A DNA stretch of 5,837 bases from Nitrososphaerota archaeon (GTDB lineage Archaea > Thermoproteota > Nitrososphaeria > Nitrososphaerales > JAGGXQ01), in assembly GCA_021162925.1 (NCBI GenBank), contig JAGGXQ010000035.1, positions 1-5,837 of the forward strand. The letters are read 5' to 3'. The notes beneath the pieces were generated by a model that was not told the origin of the DNA, did no database searches, and worked only from the letters and a program-made list of their open reading frames with translations. The number at the start of each line of letters is the position of its first letter. The stretch's first letter is position 1. Both the position numbers and the translations under genes were made by a program. Below are positions 1 to 5,320 of the stretch, in pieces.

Positions 1-217
1 CGACGTTTTTTATCGCCGCCTCTATCGCCTCCTTCAAATCCTTCACCCCGGCCTTCGTGTAGATGACGAACCTCTTTTCTAGCAAGTGGGGCTGGGTCAG
101 GCCGGATGGGAATCCTCGCTTGAGCAACTCGTGCCTTATTATGTCCCCCACCGAGTAATCGCACCCCTCCAAGATTATCTTATACCCATCCCCTTCCTTT
201 AAGACCCTGAGTTCCAT
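1..217 (-). CDS. rpoL: DNA-directed RNA polymerase subunit L (Rpb11-like), 3' end cut by window edge
   Basis: The ATG at 217 opens a frame of 72 visible residues with no stop before the edge. The family is usually about 90 residues, so roughly 20 are missing. The start MELRVLKEGDGY, a central segment resembling the RpoL DxxVGxxxRxELL helix (here DYSVGDIIRHELL, residues 20-32), then QPHLLEKRF and the strand VIYTKAGVK, followed by a helix with EAIEAAI, are typical of archaeal RpoL. This small subunit pairs with subunit D (the alpha/Rpb3 equivalent) to nucleate assembly of the archaeal polymerase; that role is known for the family. The gene begins 12 bp after the csl4 stop on the same strand, so the two are probably co-transcribed. 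This was too short for a default ORF search and was read by eye. Confidence 0.93.
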   Translation of the reverse strand, partial: MELRVLKEGDGYKIILEGCDYSVGDIIRHELLKRGFPSGLTQPHLLEKRFVIYTKAGVKDLKEAIEAAIKNV

Positions 218-225
218 GCGTTAAC

Positions 226-231
226 GACCTC
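226..231 (-). promoter_or_regulatory. Shine-Dalgarno site of rpoL
   Basis: On the minus strand GAGGTC lies 8 nt before the rpoL ATG and overlaps the csl4 stop codon. It matches the archaeal anti-Shine-Dalgarno complement (GGAGGTGATC). It supports the ATG at 217 as the start and translation of rpoL as the second gene of the operon. Confidence 0.7.
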
Positions 232-781
232 AGATCCGCTTATAAGCTTTGAGTACGGGCAGGTCGAACCTGCCGAACTCCTTCGAGAGGAGCCTCTCCT
301 CCACCGCCCCGCATTCGACGCACTTCACCGCATTCGCCCTATACCTCACGACCCTGCCACCACAGTGGTTGCATACCGTTTGCACGACCCCCATTCCCGG
401 CTCCCTCACGGAGACGTGGACCACGCCGTTCGCCCTGCTTATAACTCTCGCCCTGATCAGGTCCCCGACGAATATCTTCTTCTGGGCCCCCCTCAGCAGT
501 AGGAGGGCAACGAAGCAAGAATCGACCTCCACCCCGTTTATGAAGATGATCACGCCGTTCACTATGTTCCTCTGCACCAGAGTCGTCTTGACTATCACCT
601 CGTCCCCGACCTCCGGGACCCCTACGAGCCTCTTCCCTTTCACCACGATCCTCCTCTCCTCATCGACTTCGACGAAGCCGAGCCTGCTCGAGTATATCAC
701 GCCATCTACCACGTAGGTCCCCTCCCCCGGCTCGTATTCCTCTATGACCCCTACCCTCTCCCCAGGCGTTACAAGCTTCAA
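230..781 (-). CDS. csl4: Archaeal exosome subunit Csl4 (S1 domain plus zinc ribbon)
   Basis: A protein of 183 residues, normal for archaeal Csl4, the RNA-binding cap subunit of the exosome that degrades and tails RNA; it can recruit DnaG to the complex. The N-terminal domain (about 1-55) opens with VTPGERVGVIEEYEPGEGTY, the family hallmark. An S1-like beta barrel follows (about 56-125, with VGDEVIVKT, a conserved-looking hydrophobic core and VGDLIRARV). A C-terminal zinc ribbon has CxxC at 137/140 (CNHC) and 154/157 (CVEC). The start is TTG at 779-781. An in-frame TAA lies two codons upstream and no nearer start fits the family N-terminus, so TTG is the only reasonable choice. No good Shine-Dalgarno site lies just before it. 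It leads the csl4-rpoL pair and is divergent from the DUF123 gene. Confidence 0.95.
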   Translation of the reverse strand: MKLVTPGERVGVIEEYEPGEGTYVVDGVIYSSRLGFVEVDEERRIVVKGKRLVGVPEVGDEVIVKTTLVQRNIVNGVIIFINGVEVDSCFVALLLLRGAQKKIFVGDLIRARVISRANGVVHVSVREPGMGVVQTVCNHCGGRVVRYRANAVKCVECGAVEERLLSKEFGRFDLPVLKAYKRI

Positions 782-790
782 AGCTTATAC
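782..790 (+). promoter_or_regulatory. TATA box for the DUF123 gene (leaderless)
   Basis: The motif AGCTTATAC is centred about 26 bp before the GTG at 812, where a TATA box should sit for a leaderless archaeal mRNA. It directly abuts the csl4 start codon on the other strand. Confidence 0.5.
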
Positions 791-811
791 ACTTCCGGCC
801 TACCGATCTCC

Positions 812-1243
812 GTGGTCAGGTGTGCCTACAGCCTGGTTATAAGGCTTGCTAGGGGGAAGCGGATAAAGGTGGGGAGCCTGGGGGACCTGGACTTCGAGGA
901 GGGCCTTTACGTATACACGGGTTCGGACTACCGAAGGGTGAGGAGGCATCTGAGGGGGGAGAAGAAGACCTTCTGGCACATAGACTACCTGCTCAAGGAC
1001 GAGGACTCGGAGCTCCTCTGGGCCGTCTGGTGCAAGGAGGATATGAGGGTCGAGTGTGAGGTGAACCAGGCGATCTTCAAGGCCTTGGAGGGGCATGCGA
1101 CCAAAATACCGAAGTTCGGCTCGAGCGACTGCAGGGCCGGTTGTGGTAGCCACCTGATAAAGGCCGATCTCGGCCTAGAGGAGCTGAAGTCCCTGCTCTT
1201 AAAGGTCTACTCTTCGATTTCTAACGAAGTGGAGCATCTTTAG
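812..1243 (+). CDS. DUF123 family protein (GIY-YIG-nuclease-like fold)
   Basis: This 143-residue protein matches the archaeal DUF123 (PF01986) pattern. An AYSLVIRL strand comes first, then GLYVYTGS (31-38), which stands in for the GIY-YIG core, then RRVRRHLRGEKK, FWHIDYLL (54-61), and GSSDCRAGCGSHL (103-115) with paired cysteines and a histidine. The family is related to GIY-YIG endonucleases and is sometimes fused to endonuclease III, which suggests a role on nucleic acid, but I know of no settled function. The Cys/His cluster near 107-114 could bind metal. The start is GTG at 812; no ATG, GTG or TTG lies in frame just upstream, and the TATA spacing agrees with this start. The tail after about 120 (LGLEELKSLLLKVYSSISNEV) is an extra helix beyond the conserved core. 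It is divergent from csl4, and its stop at 1241-1243 touches the Sec61-beta promoter. Confidence 0.88.
   Translation: MVRCAYSLVIRLARGKRIKVGSLGDLDFEEGLYVYTGSDYRRVRRHLRGEKKTFWHIDYLLKDEDSELLWAVWCKEDMRVECEVNQAIFKALEGHATKIPKFGSSDCRAGCGSHLIKADLGLEELKSLLLKVYSSISNEVEHL
834..845 (-). promoter_or_regulatory. Possible TATA box for csl4-rpoL inside the divergent gene
   Basis: Reading the minus strand, CCTTATAACC centred near 840 is the nearest TATA-like sequence upstream of csl4. It would place the transcript start near 814, giving a leader of about 33 nt, and it lies inside the DUF123 coding region. The closer TATA-like motif at 782-790 is too near the TTG to serve csl4. This is inference from spacing only. 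Confidence 0.25.
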
Positions 1244-1255
1244 AAAACTTTAAAA
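1244..1255 (+). promoter_or_regulatory. BRE/TATA promoter of the Sec61-beta operon
   Basis: AAAACTTTAAAA begins right after the DUF123 stop. Its TATA core (CTTTAAAA, 1248-1255) is centred about 27 bp before the ATG at 1278, and the purine-rich bases before it resemble a BRE. The spacing predicts a leaderless transcript covering Sec61-beta, DUF2070 and Alba. Confidence 0.75.
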
Positions 1256-1277
1256 CCGGACTCGGAGAATTGGGGGT

Positions 1278-1445
1278 ATGAGTAGCAGGAGAAGGAGGAG
1301 AGAGGCCCCGCTACCGGCTTCTAGCGCCGGCCTTTTGAGGTTCTTCGAGGATGAAACCCAGGGGATCAAGGTAAGGCCGGAATTGGTGGTCGGCCTATCC
1401 ATAGCGCTCGTAGTGATCGCCATCCTGCTCGATGTCCTTCTATGA
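1278..1445 (+). CDS. secG: Preprotein translocase subunit Sec61-beta (SecG-like)
   Basis: A 55-residue ORF, the usual size for archaeal Sec61-beta. It has a basic N-terminus (MSSRRRRRE), then the highly recognisable PLPASSAGLLRFFEDET (11-27), GIKVRPELVVGL, and one C-terminal membrane helix (about 37-55). It is the small tail-anchored subunit of the SecYE-beta protein-conducting channel in the cytoplasmic membrane. The ATG at 1278 lies 27 bp from a strong TATA box with no Shine-Dalgarno site, so it is probably read from a leaderless mRNA. The stop TGA at 1443-1445 overlaps the ATG of the DUF2070 gene (ATGA), which suggests translational coupling and a linked membrane function. Small enough to be missed by ordinary gene callers. 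Confidence 0.93.
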   Translation: MSSRRRRREAPLPASSAGLLRFFEDETQGIKVRPELVVGLSIALVVIAILLDVLL

Positions 1446-3139
1446 GTAAAACGAGCGCCACCACGAACATATCCAGAAGGTACAGACTGCTCTTCACCCT
1501 CCCACCCGTCTGGGTGAACCTGCCCCTCTCTTTCCTGATCCCTTTCCTGCTCGTCCTGGCTTCGGCCCTACCCTTGGCCAGATCGATCTACATCCCCGTT
1601 GCCTTGGCCTTGGGCATGGGCATCGAGAAGTCCATGCTGTACAGGAACAAGATAGCGAGCTTGAAGAGGCTTTCGGCGGTATCGCTGACTTCGAGCCTCT
1701 TCTGGCTCTTGACCTATCTGATAGGGTCCCCCTTCTCAAAGGGGCAAACGCTCTTGGCAACCGGGATGTTCGTGGCGATCGGATACAGGGTCATAGTCTT
1801 CAGGGCCGTGTTCTTCGGGGACCCGGTAAGGTCCCTATTCGCCTCGTTCTTTCAGCCCTTTCTGCTCCTCGTATCGCTCCTAGGCCCGTCCTTCTTCTCC
1901 TCGTTCTCCAACCCCTTGGCCGATCTATTCGGCATCTCCTTCGTCTTTTACTCGGCCCTTTACATGGAACTCATCGATTCGAAGGGTAAGAAGTTCTTCG
2001 GCCAGAAGCCCATATACCTGTTCAAGACCTACATGATGCTATGGATCTGCGATTCCCCGGAGCTCTTCGAATCTCATCTGGAGGGCCTGAGCAAGCCCAA
2101 GACCGTGGAGACCCACTACATCGTATTCGATCGGGGGTTCGTGCTCGTGATCCCTGGGGTCCATCCGGGCCCCCTCGCCTCGGTCGGTAGCAACAACCTC
2201 CCCTACGACATCTCCAACGCCGTGAAGGACCTGGGCCTAGATGCCGTCGTCGCCCACGGTATATCGGGGCACGACACCGATCTTCCCTCTAGGGGCGAGG
2301 TGGAGCGCTACCTGTCGAGCATGAGGCTTGAGAAGAGGTTCAGAGGCGAGGCATGCTCCCACCCCTTCTATTCCAAAAGGGGCAAGATAACGGTCAGCGG
2401 GATAAGGTTCGACGGCGCCGCCCTTCTCACCATCTCCGCATCCCCGCACGGCATAGAGGACTTCCCCCAAAGGGTCCTGGAGGCCCTGAAGCGGAAGGCC
2501 GAGGAGGAAGGGCTCATGCTCTTGCTGATCGATGCCCACAACTCCGGAGGGCCTGAGCCGACCGACGAAGACTGCGAAGATGCGATAAGCGCCGGGATCG
2601 AGGTCCTCGAAGCCTTGAAGGATGCGAAGCTCGAAAGGTTCAGGGTTGCCTATAAAAGCGTCAGGGACGGGTTCGGGGCCGACGTGGGCCCCTTGGGCCT
2701 ATCCCTAATACTGATCGAGGTCGGCTCTAAAAGGTATGCCTACGTCTTCGCCGATGCGAACAACGCCGTAGGCGGCATCAAGGAATACGTCTCCGCCATC
2801 TTCAAGGAAAGGGGGGTCGAGCTCGTCGAGCTCTGCACGACCGACACGCACTTCAACTCCGGCAAGATAAGGAACCCGAAGGGCTATTACTACCTCGGCG
2901 AAGCCACGCCGAAGGAAAGGTTGGGCGAAACCCTGCTCAAGATGCTTGAAGAGGCCGGCAAGGAGCTCTCGGATGGGGGGCTCTGGTACGGCTCGTTCAA
3001 GAGCGAGGTCAGGACGGCGGGATCGGACGTCTGGGAAGGCTTTTCCAAGGGCATGGATCGTACCTTCGGGATGGCGAAAAGGCTGCTCATCCCCTTGGCC
3101 GGCCTTTACTTCGCGGCCTTGATCTCCTCGGTGATCTAG
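1442..3139 (+). CDS. DUF2070 family archaeal membrane protein
   Basis: A 565-residue protein I assign to DUF2070 (PF09843), an archaeal family of unknown function. About six hydrophobic segments fill the N-terminus (roughly 27-46, 49-60, 76-96, 102-121, 131-152, 158-176). A large soluble domain (about 195-540) follows, and one last helix (547-564) anchors the C-terminus. The soluble domain has clustered His/Asp motifs: VIPGVHPGP (H241), HGISGHDTD (272-280), SPHG (H336), IDAHN (D364, H366), FADANN (D438) and TTDTHFNSGK (D468, H470). This layout looks like a metal-dependent hydrolase site and, to my eye, faintly like neutral ceramidase motifs; that is inference. The ATG at 1442 overlaps the Sec61-beta stop, has no Shine-Dalgarno site and is probably translated by coupling. 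The stop abuts the Alba ATG. Confidence 0.88.
   Translation: MSKTSATTNISRRYRLLFTLPPVWVNLPLSFLIPFLLVLASALPLARSIYIPVALALGMGIEKSMLYRNKIASLKRLSAVSLTSSLFWLLTYLIGSPFSKGQTLLATGMFVAIGYRVIVFRAVFFGDPVRSLFASFFQPFLLLVSLLGPSFFSSFSNPLADLFGISFVFYSALYMELIDSKGKKFFGQKPIYLFKTYMMLWICDSPELFESHLEGLSKPKTVETHYIVFDRGFVLVIPGVHPGPLASVGSNNLPYDISNAVKDLGLDAVVAHGISGHDTDLPSRGEVERYLSSMRLEKRFRGEACSHPFYSKRGKITVSGIRFDGAALLTISASPHGIEDFPQRVLEALKRKAEEEGLMLLLIDAHNSGGPEPTDEDCEDAISAGIEVLEALKDAKLERFRVAYKSVRDGFGADVGPLGLSLILIEVGSKRYAYVFADANNAVGGIKEYVSAIFKERGVELVELCTTDTHFNSGKIRNPKGYYYLGEATPKERLGETLLKMLEEAGKELSDGGLWYGSFKSEVRTAGSDVWEGFSKGMDRTFGMAKRLLIPLAGLYFAALISSVI
3130..3136 (+). promoter_or_regulatory. Shine-Dalgarno site of the Alba gene
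   Basis: GGTGATC, an exact match to part of the archaeal anti-Shine-Dalgarno complement, lies inside the last codons of the DUF2070 gene and only 3 nt (the TAG stop) before the Alba ATG. The spacing is short, so the downstream in-frame ATG at 3146 could also be used. Confidence 0.55.
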
Positions 3140-3418
3140 ATGAGGATGGTGATAGTCGGGAGCAAGCCGGTCATGAACTACGTCATGGCATGCGTGACCA
3201 TCCTCGACGAAGGGGAGCGAGAGCTCGTTTTAAGGGCGAGGGGGAGCGCGATAAGCAAGGCCGTCGAGACCGTCCAGATACTGAGGAGGAGCTTCTACAA
3301 GGACATCGAGGTATCGAGCATAAAGATAGGGAGCGACGAATTCGAGGCGGGCGGAAGGATCGTGAGGTCGTCGTTCATCGAGATAGGGTTAAGGAGGCCC
3401 GAAGAGCCTCTCGACTAG
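3140..3418 (+). CDS. albA: Alba-family DNA/RNA-binding protein
   Basis: The 92 residues align along their length with archaeal Alba: VIVGSKPVMNYVMACVTIL (4-22), LVLRARGSAISKAVETVQIL (29-48) and a final hairpin with RSSFIEIGL (76-84). Alba is a small dimeric chromatin and RNA-binding protein. Compared with Sulfolobus Alba1, where two lysines (K16, K17) sit before PVMNYV and K16 is the known acetylation site, this protein has Ser-Lys (S8, K9), so the acetylatable first lysine is a serine. The residues after about 86 (PEEPLD) form a short acidic tail. It is the third gene of the Sec61-beta/DUF2070 operon and starts immediately at the DUF2070 stop. Its last 30 bp are also coding on the opposite strand for the kinase-like gene. 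It could be a second Alba paralogue (Alba2-like) rather than the main one. Confidence 0.92.
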   Translation: MRMVIVGSKPVMNYVMACVTILDEGERELVLRARGSAISKAVETVQILRRSFYKDIEVSSIKIGSDEFEAGGRIVRSSFIEIGLRRPEEPLD

Positions 3419-4210
3419 GGAGACGAGATCAGAGTTCACCTCTTCGAGCCCCCTGTTCGCATCCACCACGTAGAGCTCCCCGTATGGGTAGTATAAAGGC
3501 AACCTCAGGTAGAGCTCCCTCACCCTCTTGAGGAATTCCGGGGACTCGTACCTGTCGAGGGATGCCGAACGCTTCAGGGACTCCTCCACGGGGATGTCGA
3601 GCAGGATCGTGTAGTCCTGCTTCGCTATCCCCCTCTCGAAGGATTCTATCCTGCCGGGGTCGATGCCCTGGGCCATCTGGTACACCACGTTGCTCTCGCA
3701 CCACCTCTTGCTCAAAACTACGTTCCCTTCCTCCCTTAGCCAATCGACGACCTCGAAGTTGTGTTGGGCCCTATCCAGGGACCAGAGCAACCAGGCGTAA
3801 TCCTTCGACACCCTGCCCTCTATCAGGTCCCCGAAGCCGAGATGAGAGGAGACCAGCCTCCCTAGGAGGGTTTCGTAGCTCGGTTGCCTCACGCCCAGGA
3901 CCCTGTACCCCATCTCATCCAGCACCGAGCCTATCGCCCTGATCCCCTTGAGCTTGGCCGGGTTGAAGCAGTGGGTCTCCTTGCCGGCCTTGTCTATCCC
4001 CGTTACGACCAGGAACTTCCCCCTCCTCTCCCCCCTGTAGAACAGGCCCCTTATCGCCCTCTCCACGTCCCTTTTCAGGGGTTCGGGGACGTGCCTGAGG
4101 TCGACGTCTTCTGGGGCGGAAGCCTTCCTTACCCCCTCTTCGATCTCCTTGAGCGCGAGCTCCAGCTCCTCGGCCTTTATCAAGCCGATCCTTCCCTCTC
4201 CTTTATCCAC
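3389..4210 (-). CDS. Thymidylate-kinase-like P-loop protein with N-terminal extension and altered motifs
   Basis: The 273-residue longest frame is TMK-like from residue 65. FLVVTGIDKAGKET (66-79) is the P-loop. RQP (108-110) stands in for the RxP motif, LDRAQH (145-150) for the ADRAEH motif, and SNVVYQMAQG (173-182) for the SxxAYQGxxG segment. LLDIP (203-207) follows, and DRYESPEFLKRVRELY (219-234) covers the lid and beyond. Typical TMKs phosphorylate dTMP to dTDP and have about 200-215 residues. Here about 64 extra residues, mostly charged helix, precede the P-loop. The usual DRY before the SNxxYQ segment is KRW (168-170), and the P-loop has GKET rather than GKST, a variant I recall in some TMKs. 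Activity or substrate may therefore differ. The first start is GTG at 4210, but TTG at 4181-4183 overlaps the upstream TGA (TTGA) behind a GGAGAGG and may be the true start. The 3' end overlaps alba tail-to-tail. Confidence 0.85.
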   Translation of the reverse strand: MDKGEGRIGLIKAEELELALKEIEEGVRKASAPEDVDLRHVPEPLKRDVERAIRGLFYRGERRGKFLVVTGIDKAGKETHCFNPAKLKGIRAIGSVLDEMGYRVLGVRQPSYETLLGRLVSSHLGFGDLIEGRVSKDYAWLLWSLDRAQHNFEVVDWLREEGNVVLSKRWCESNVVYQMAQGIDPGRIESFERGIAKQDYTILLDIPVEESLKRSASLDRYESPEFLKRVRELYLRLPLYYPYGELYVVDANRGLEEVNSDLVSLVERLFGPP

Positions 4211-4551
4211 CTGGCCAGGCTCAGGGAGAGCTCGTTGTTGCTGTCGTCGATTATCGGGACTATGACCCTCTCCTCGCTCGTCTGTATCCTAGGGGTGAAT
4301 TCGGGCATGTGGGCGTACTCGACCGATATGTGGAACCTCCCCTCCATGAACTCCTTTGCGAACACGTCCGAGGACAGCATGAGCCCCAAGGAGGAAACCC
4401 TGAACACGATCCCATCGGCCCACTTCAGGTAGGGCGCCTTGATGGTTCCGGCCTCCATGGAGACGGCCCTTGCGAGCTCGTCGGGCCTGTCGTACTTGAT
4501 GCACTCGTAGACGACGAGCTGCTTGATCGGCCTGTAGACCACCTCGATCAT
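4180..4551 (-). CDS. Uncharacterised protein upstream of the kinase-like gene
   Basis: I do not recognise this 123-residue protein. It is soluble: no signal peptide, no membrane helix and no cysteine cluster (one Cys, at 17). It alternates short strands (MIEVVYRP, LVVYECIKY, GIVFRVSSLGLML, RFHISVEYA, ERVIVPIID) with an early helix (DRPDELARAVSM), suggesting an alpha/beta fold. Evidence that it is real: it starts at an ATG with a TATA box at the leaderless distance, the codon use (AGG, ATA, GC-rich third positions) matches the neighbouring core genes, and its end overlaps the start of the kinase-like gene by 4 or 31 nt depending on that start. The tight coupling suggests the two products act together, possibly on a nucleotide or related substrate; this is inference from context only. 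Confidence 0.72.
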   Translation of the reverse strand: MIEVVYRPIKQLVVYECIKYDRPDELARAVSMEAGTIKAPYLKWADGIVFRVSSLGLMLSSDVFAKEFMEGRFHISVEYAHMPEFTPRIQTSEERVIVPIIDDSNNELSLSLARWIKEREGSA

Positions 4552-4570
4552 AGGCGGAAGCTCGGTGCCA

Positions 4571-4583
4571 GCTTAAATAAAGG
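4571..4583 (-). promoter_or_regulatory. TATA promoter of the minus-strand unknown/kinase-like operon
   Basis: On the minus strand CCTTTATTTAAGC is centred about 26 bp before the ATG at 4551, predicting a leaderless transcript. It lies back to back with the promoter region of the plus-strand methyltransferase cassette. Confidence 0.65.
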
Positions 4584-4617
4584 TTGCCCAAAGAACGAAC
4601 CTTGCCATCTTTTATAG

Positions 4618-4630
4618 CACAAGCTTTTTA
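4618..4630 (+). promoter_or_regulatory. Likely TATA box of the methyltransferase cassette
   Basis: CACAAGCTTTTTA contains a TATA-like core (CTTTTTA) centred about 25-29 bp before two near ATGs, at 4652 and 4656. A second TATA-like run, CTTTTATAG (4609-4617), lies just upstream, so the start point could vary. From the first box the methyltransferase would have a leader of about 80 nt. Confidence 0.5.
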
Positions 4631-4655
4631 ACCCCCTAAACCAGCGAACCGATGT

Positions 4656-4727
4656 ATGGAGATCAGCTTCGTGGAATTTCGCTTTAACCTCGATTTAGAG
4701 GATTATGCGGATGGAGACCATATGTAA
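4656..4727 (+). CDS. Possible 23-residue leader peptide
   Basis: ATG at 4656 opens 23 codons (starting MEISFVEFRFNLDLEDYA) and ends in TAA at 4725-4727, right at the methyltransferase Shine-Dalgarno site. The ATG lies about 28 bp from a TATA-like core, so it could be translated from a leaderless end. It shares the frame of the methyltransferase, separated only by the TAA and three codons. It is acidic and has no recognisable domain. It could be a regulatory leader, a remnant of a longer N-terminus, or chance. An ATG at 4652 in another frame gives an even shorter 11-codon ORF. Confidence 0.25.
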   Translation: MEISFVEFRFNLDLEDYADGDHM

Positions 4728-4731
4728 GGAG
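4727..4731 (+). promoter_or_regulatory. Shine-Dalgarno site of the methyltransferase
   Basis: AGGAG lies 5 nt before the ATG at 4737, in a context (GGAGATAAAATG) nearly repeated before the next gene. It fixes the start at 4737. Confidence 0.75.
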
Positions 4732-4736
4732 ATAAA

Positions 4737-5318
4737 ATGAGAAAGGCGAACTTTCAAGCAAGGATGTTCAATAAAAAGGCTTCCGATCCCAAGAACAAAC
4801 CGGACCAGATTATAGAAGCCATCGCACCAAAGCCCGGTCAAAGCGTTGCGGATATCGGTTCGGGAGGGGGTTATTTTTCTCTGCGGTTCGCCGAGATGGT
4901 TGGAGAAGGAAGGGTTTACGCGGTCGATACGAACCCGGAATTTCTGGAGTACGTTAAAAATATTGCCAGAGAGAAAGGGTTGGATAACGTTATACCGATA
5001 CTCGCATCGGGAGATGAATTAGATTTGCCTGAAAAGGGCCTAGATCTCATATTCATGCGAAACGTCACCCATCACATACCAAATCGGGTAGAGTATTTTA
5101 AGAATCTAAAACGATTCTTAAAACCAGATGGAAGAATAGCCATCATTGAGTATAAAAAAGGTAAAATTTTCACCTTCCGTGGATTGTTCGGACACCACGT
5201 TCCTAAGGAGACCATCATTCGAGAGATGGAAGAGTCGGGCTATTCGCTGGAAAAGGAGTTCGACTTTTTACCGGAACAGCATTTCACAATTTATGTAGTG
5301 AAAAATGAAAGGAGATAA
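4737..5318 (+). CDS. Class I SAM-dependent methyltransferase (UbiE/Methyltransf_11-like)
   Basis: A 193-residue Rossmann-fold methyltransferase. Motif I is VADIGSGGGYFSLRFAE (37-53), binding S-adenosylmethionine. The acidic residue ending strand beta-2 is D64 in YAVDTNPE, expected to hold the ribose hydroxyls. ILASGDELDLPEKGLDLIFM (88-107) covers motifs II-III, followed by RNVTHHIPN (108-116) and the LKPDGRIAIIEYK strand (128-140). The N-terminal 36 residues include NKKASDPKNKPDQII. To my eye it resembles methyltransferases of methanogens and related Euryarchaeota. The substrate cannot be told: no extra domain or metal-binding cysteines are present. Base composition and codon use differ from the core genes around it. 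It has a clear Shine-Dalgarno site, and its TAA lies 2 bp before the ATG of the small membrane protein, so the two form an operon. Confidence 0.92.
   Translation: MRKANFQARMFNKKASDPKNKPDQIIEAIAPKPGQSVADIGSGGGYFSLRFAEMVGEGRVYAVDTNPEFLEYVKNIAREKGLDNVIPILASGDELDLPEKGLDLIFMRNVTHHIPNRVEYFKNLKRFLKPDGRIAIIEYKKGKIFTFRGLFGHHVPKETIIREMEESGYSLEKEFDFLPEQHFTIYVVKNERR
5308..5314 (+). promoter_or_regulatory. Shine-Dalgarno site of the small membrane protein
   Basis: AAAGGAG lies 6 nt before the ATG at 5321 and overlaps the last codons of the methyltransferase. It supports this start and coupled translation. Confidence 0.75.
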
Positions 5319-5320
5319 AA

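Noticed and set aside
249..716. 155-codon plus-strand ORF opposite csl4
   Set aside because: It is antisense to a confidently identified gene, is rich in Thr, Ser and Pro as shadow frames are, and shows no family pattern.
800..1153. 117-codon minus-strand ORF opposite the DUF123 gene
   Set aside because: Shadow of a conserved gene; Pro- and Leu-rich low-information sequence with no recognisable domain.
2651..2660. TATAAAAG-like promoter inside the DUF2070 gene
   Set aside because: It lies within a conserved coding region, and no credible gene begins 25-30 bp downstream.
3490..3499. TATAAAGG-like sequence on the plus strand within the kinase-like gene
   Set aside because: It is antisense to a coding region with no supported plus-strand gene downstream; likely chance from Tyr codons.
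3884..4432. 182-codon plus-strand ORF spanning the kinase-like gene and the unknown gene
   Set aside because: It lies opposite two coupled genes, one clearly TMK-like. The minus-strand frames have the promoter, coupling and family motifs; this one has none.
4289..4591. 100-codon minus-strand ORF overlapping the 123-residue unknown protein
   Set aside because: Its sequence is Arg-, Gly- and His-rich, as expected from a shifted GC-rich frame, and its start lies upstream of the TATA box that fits the ATG at 4551.
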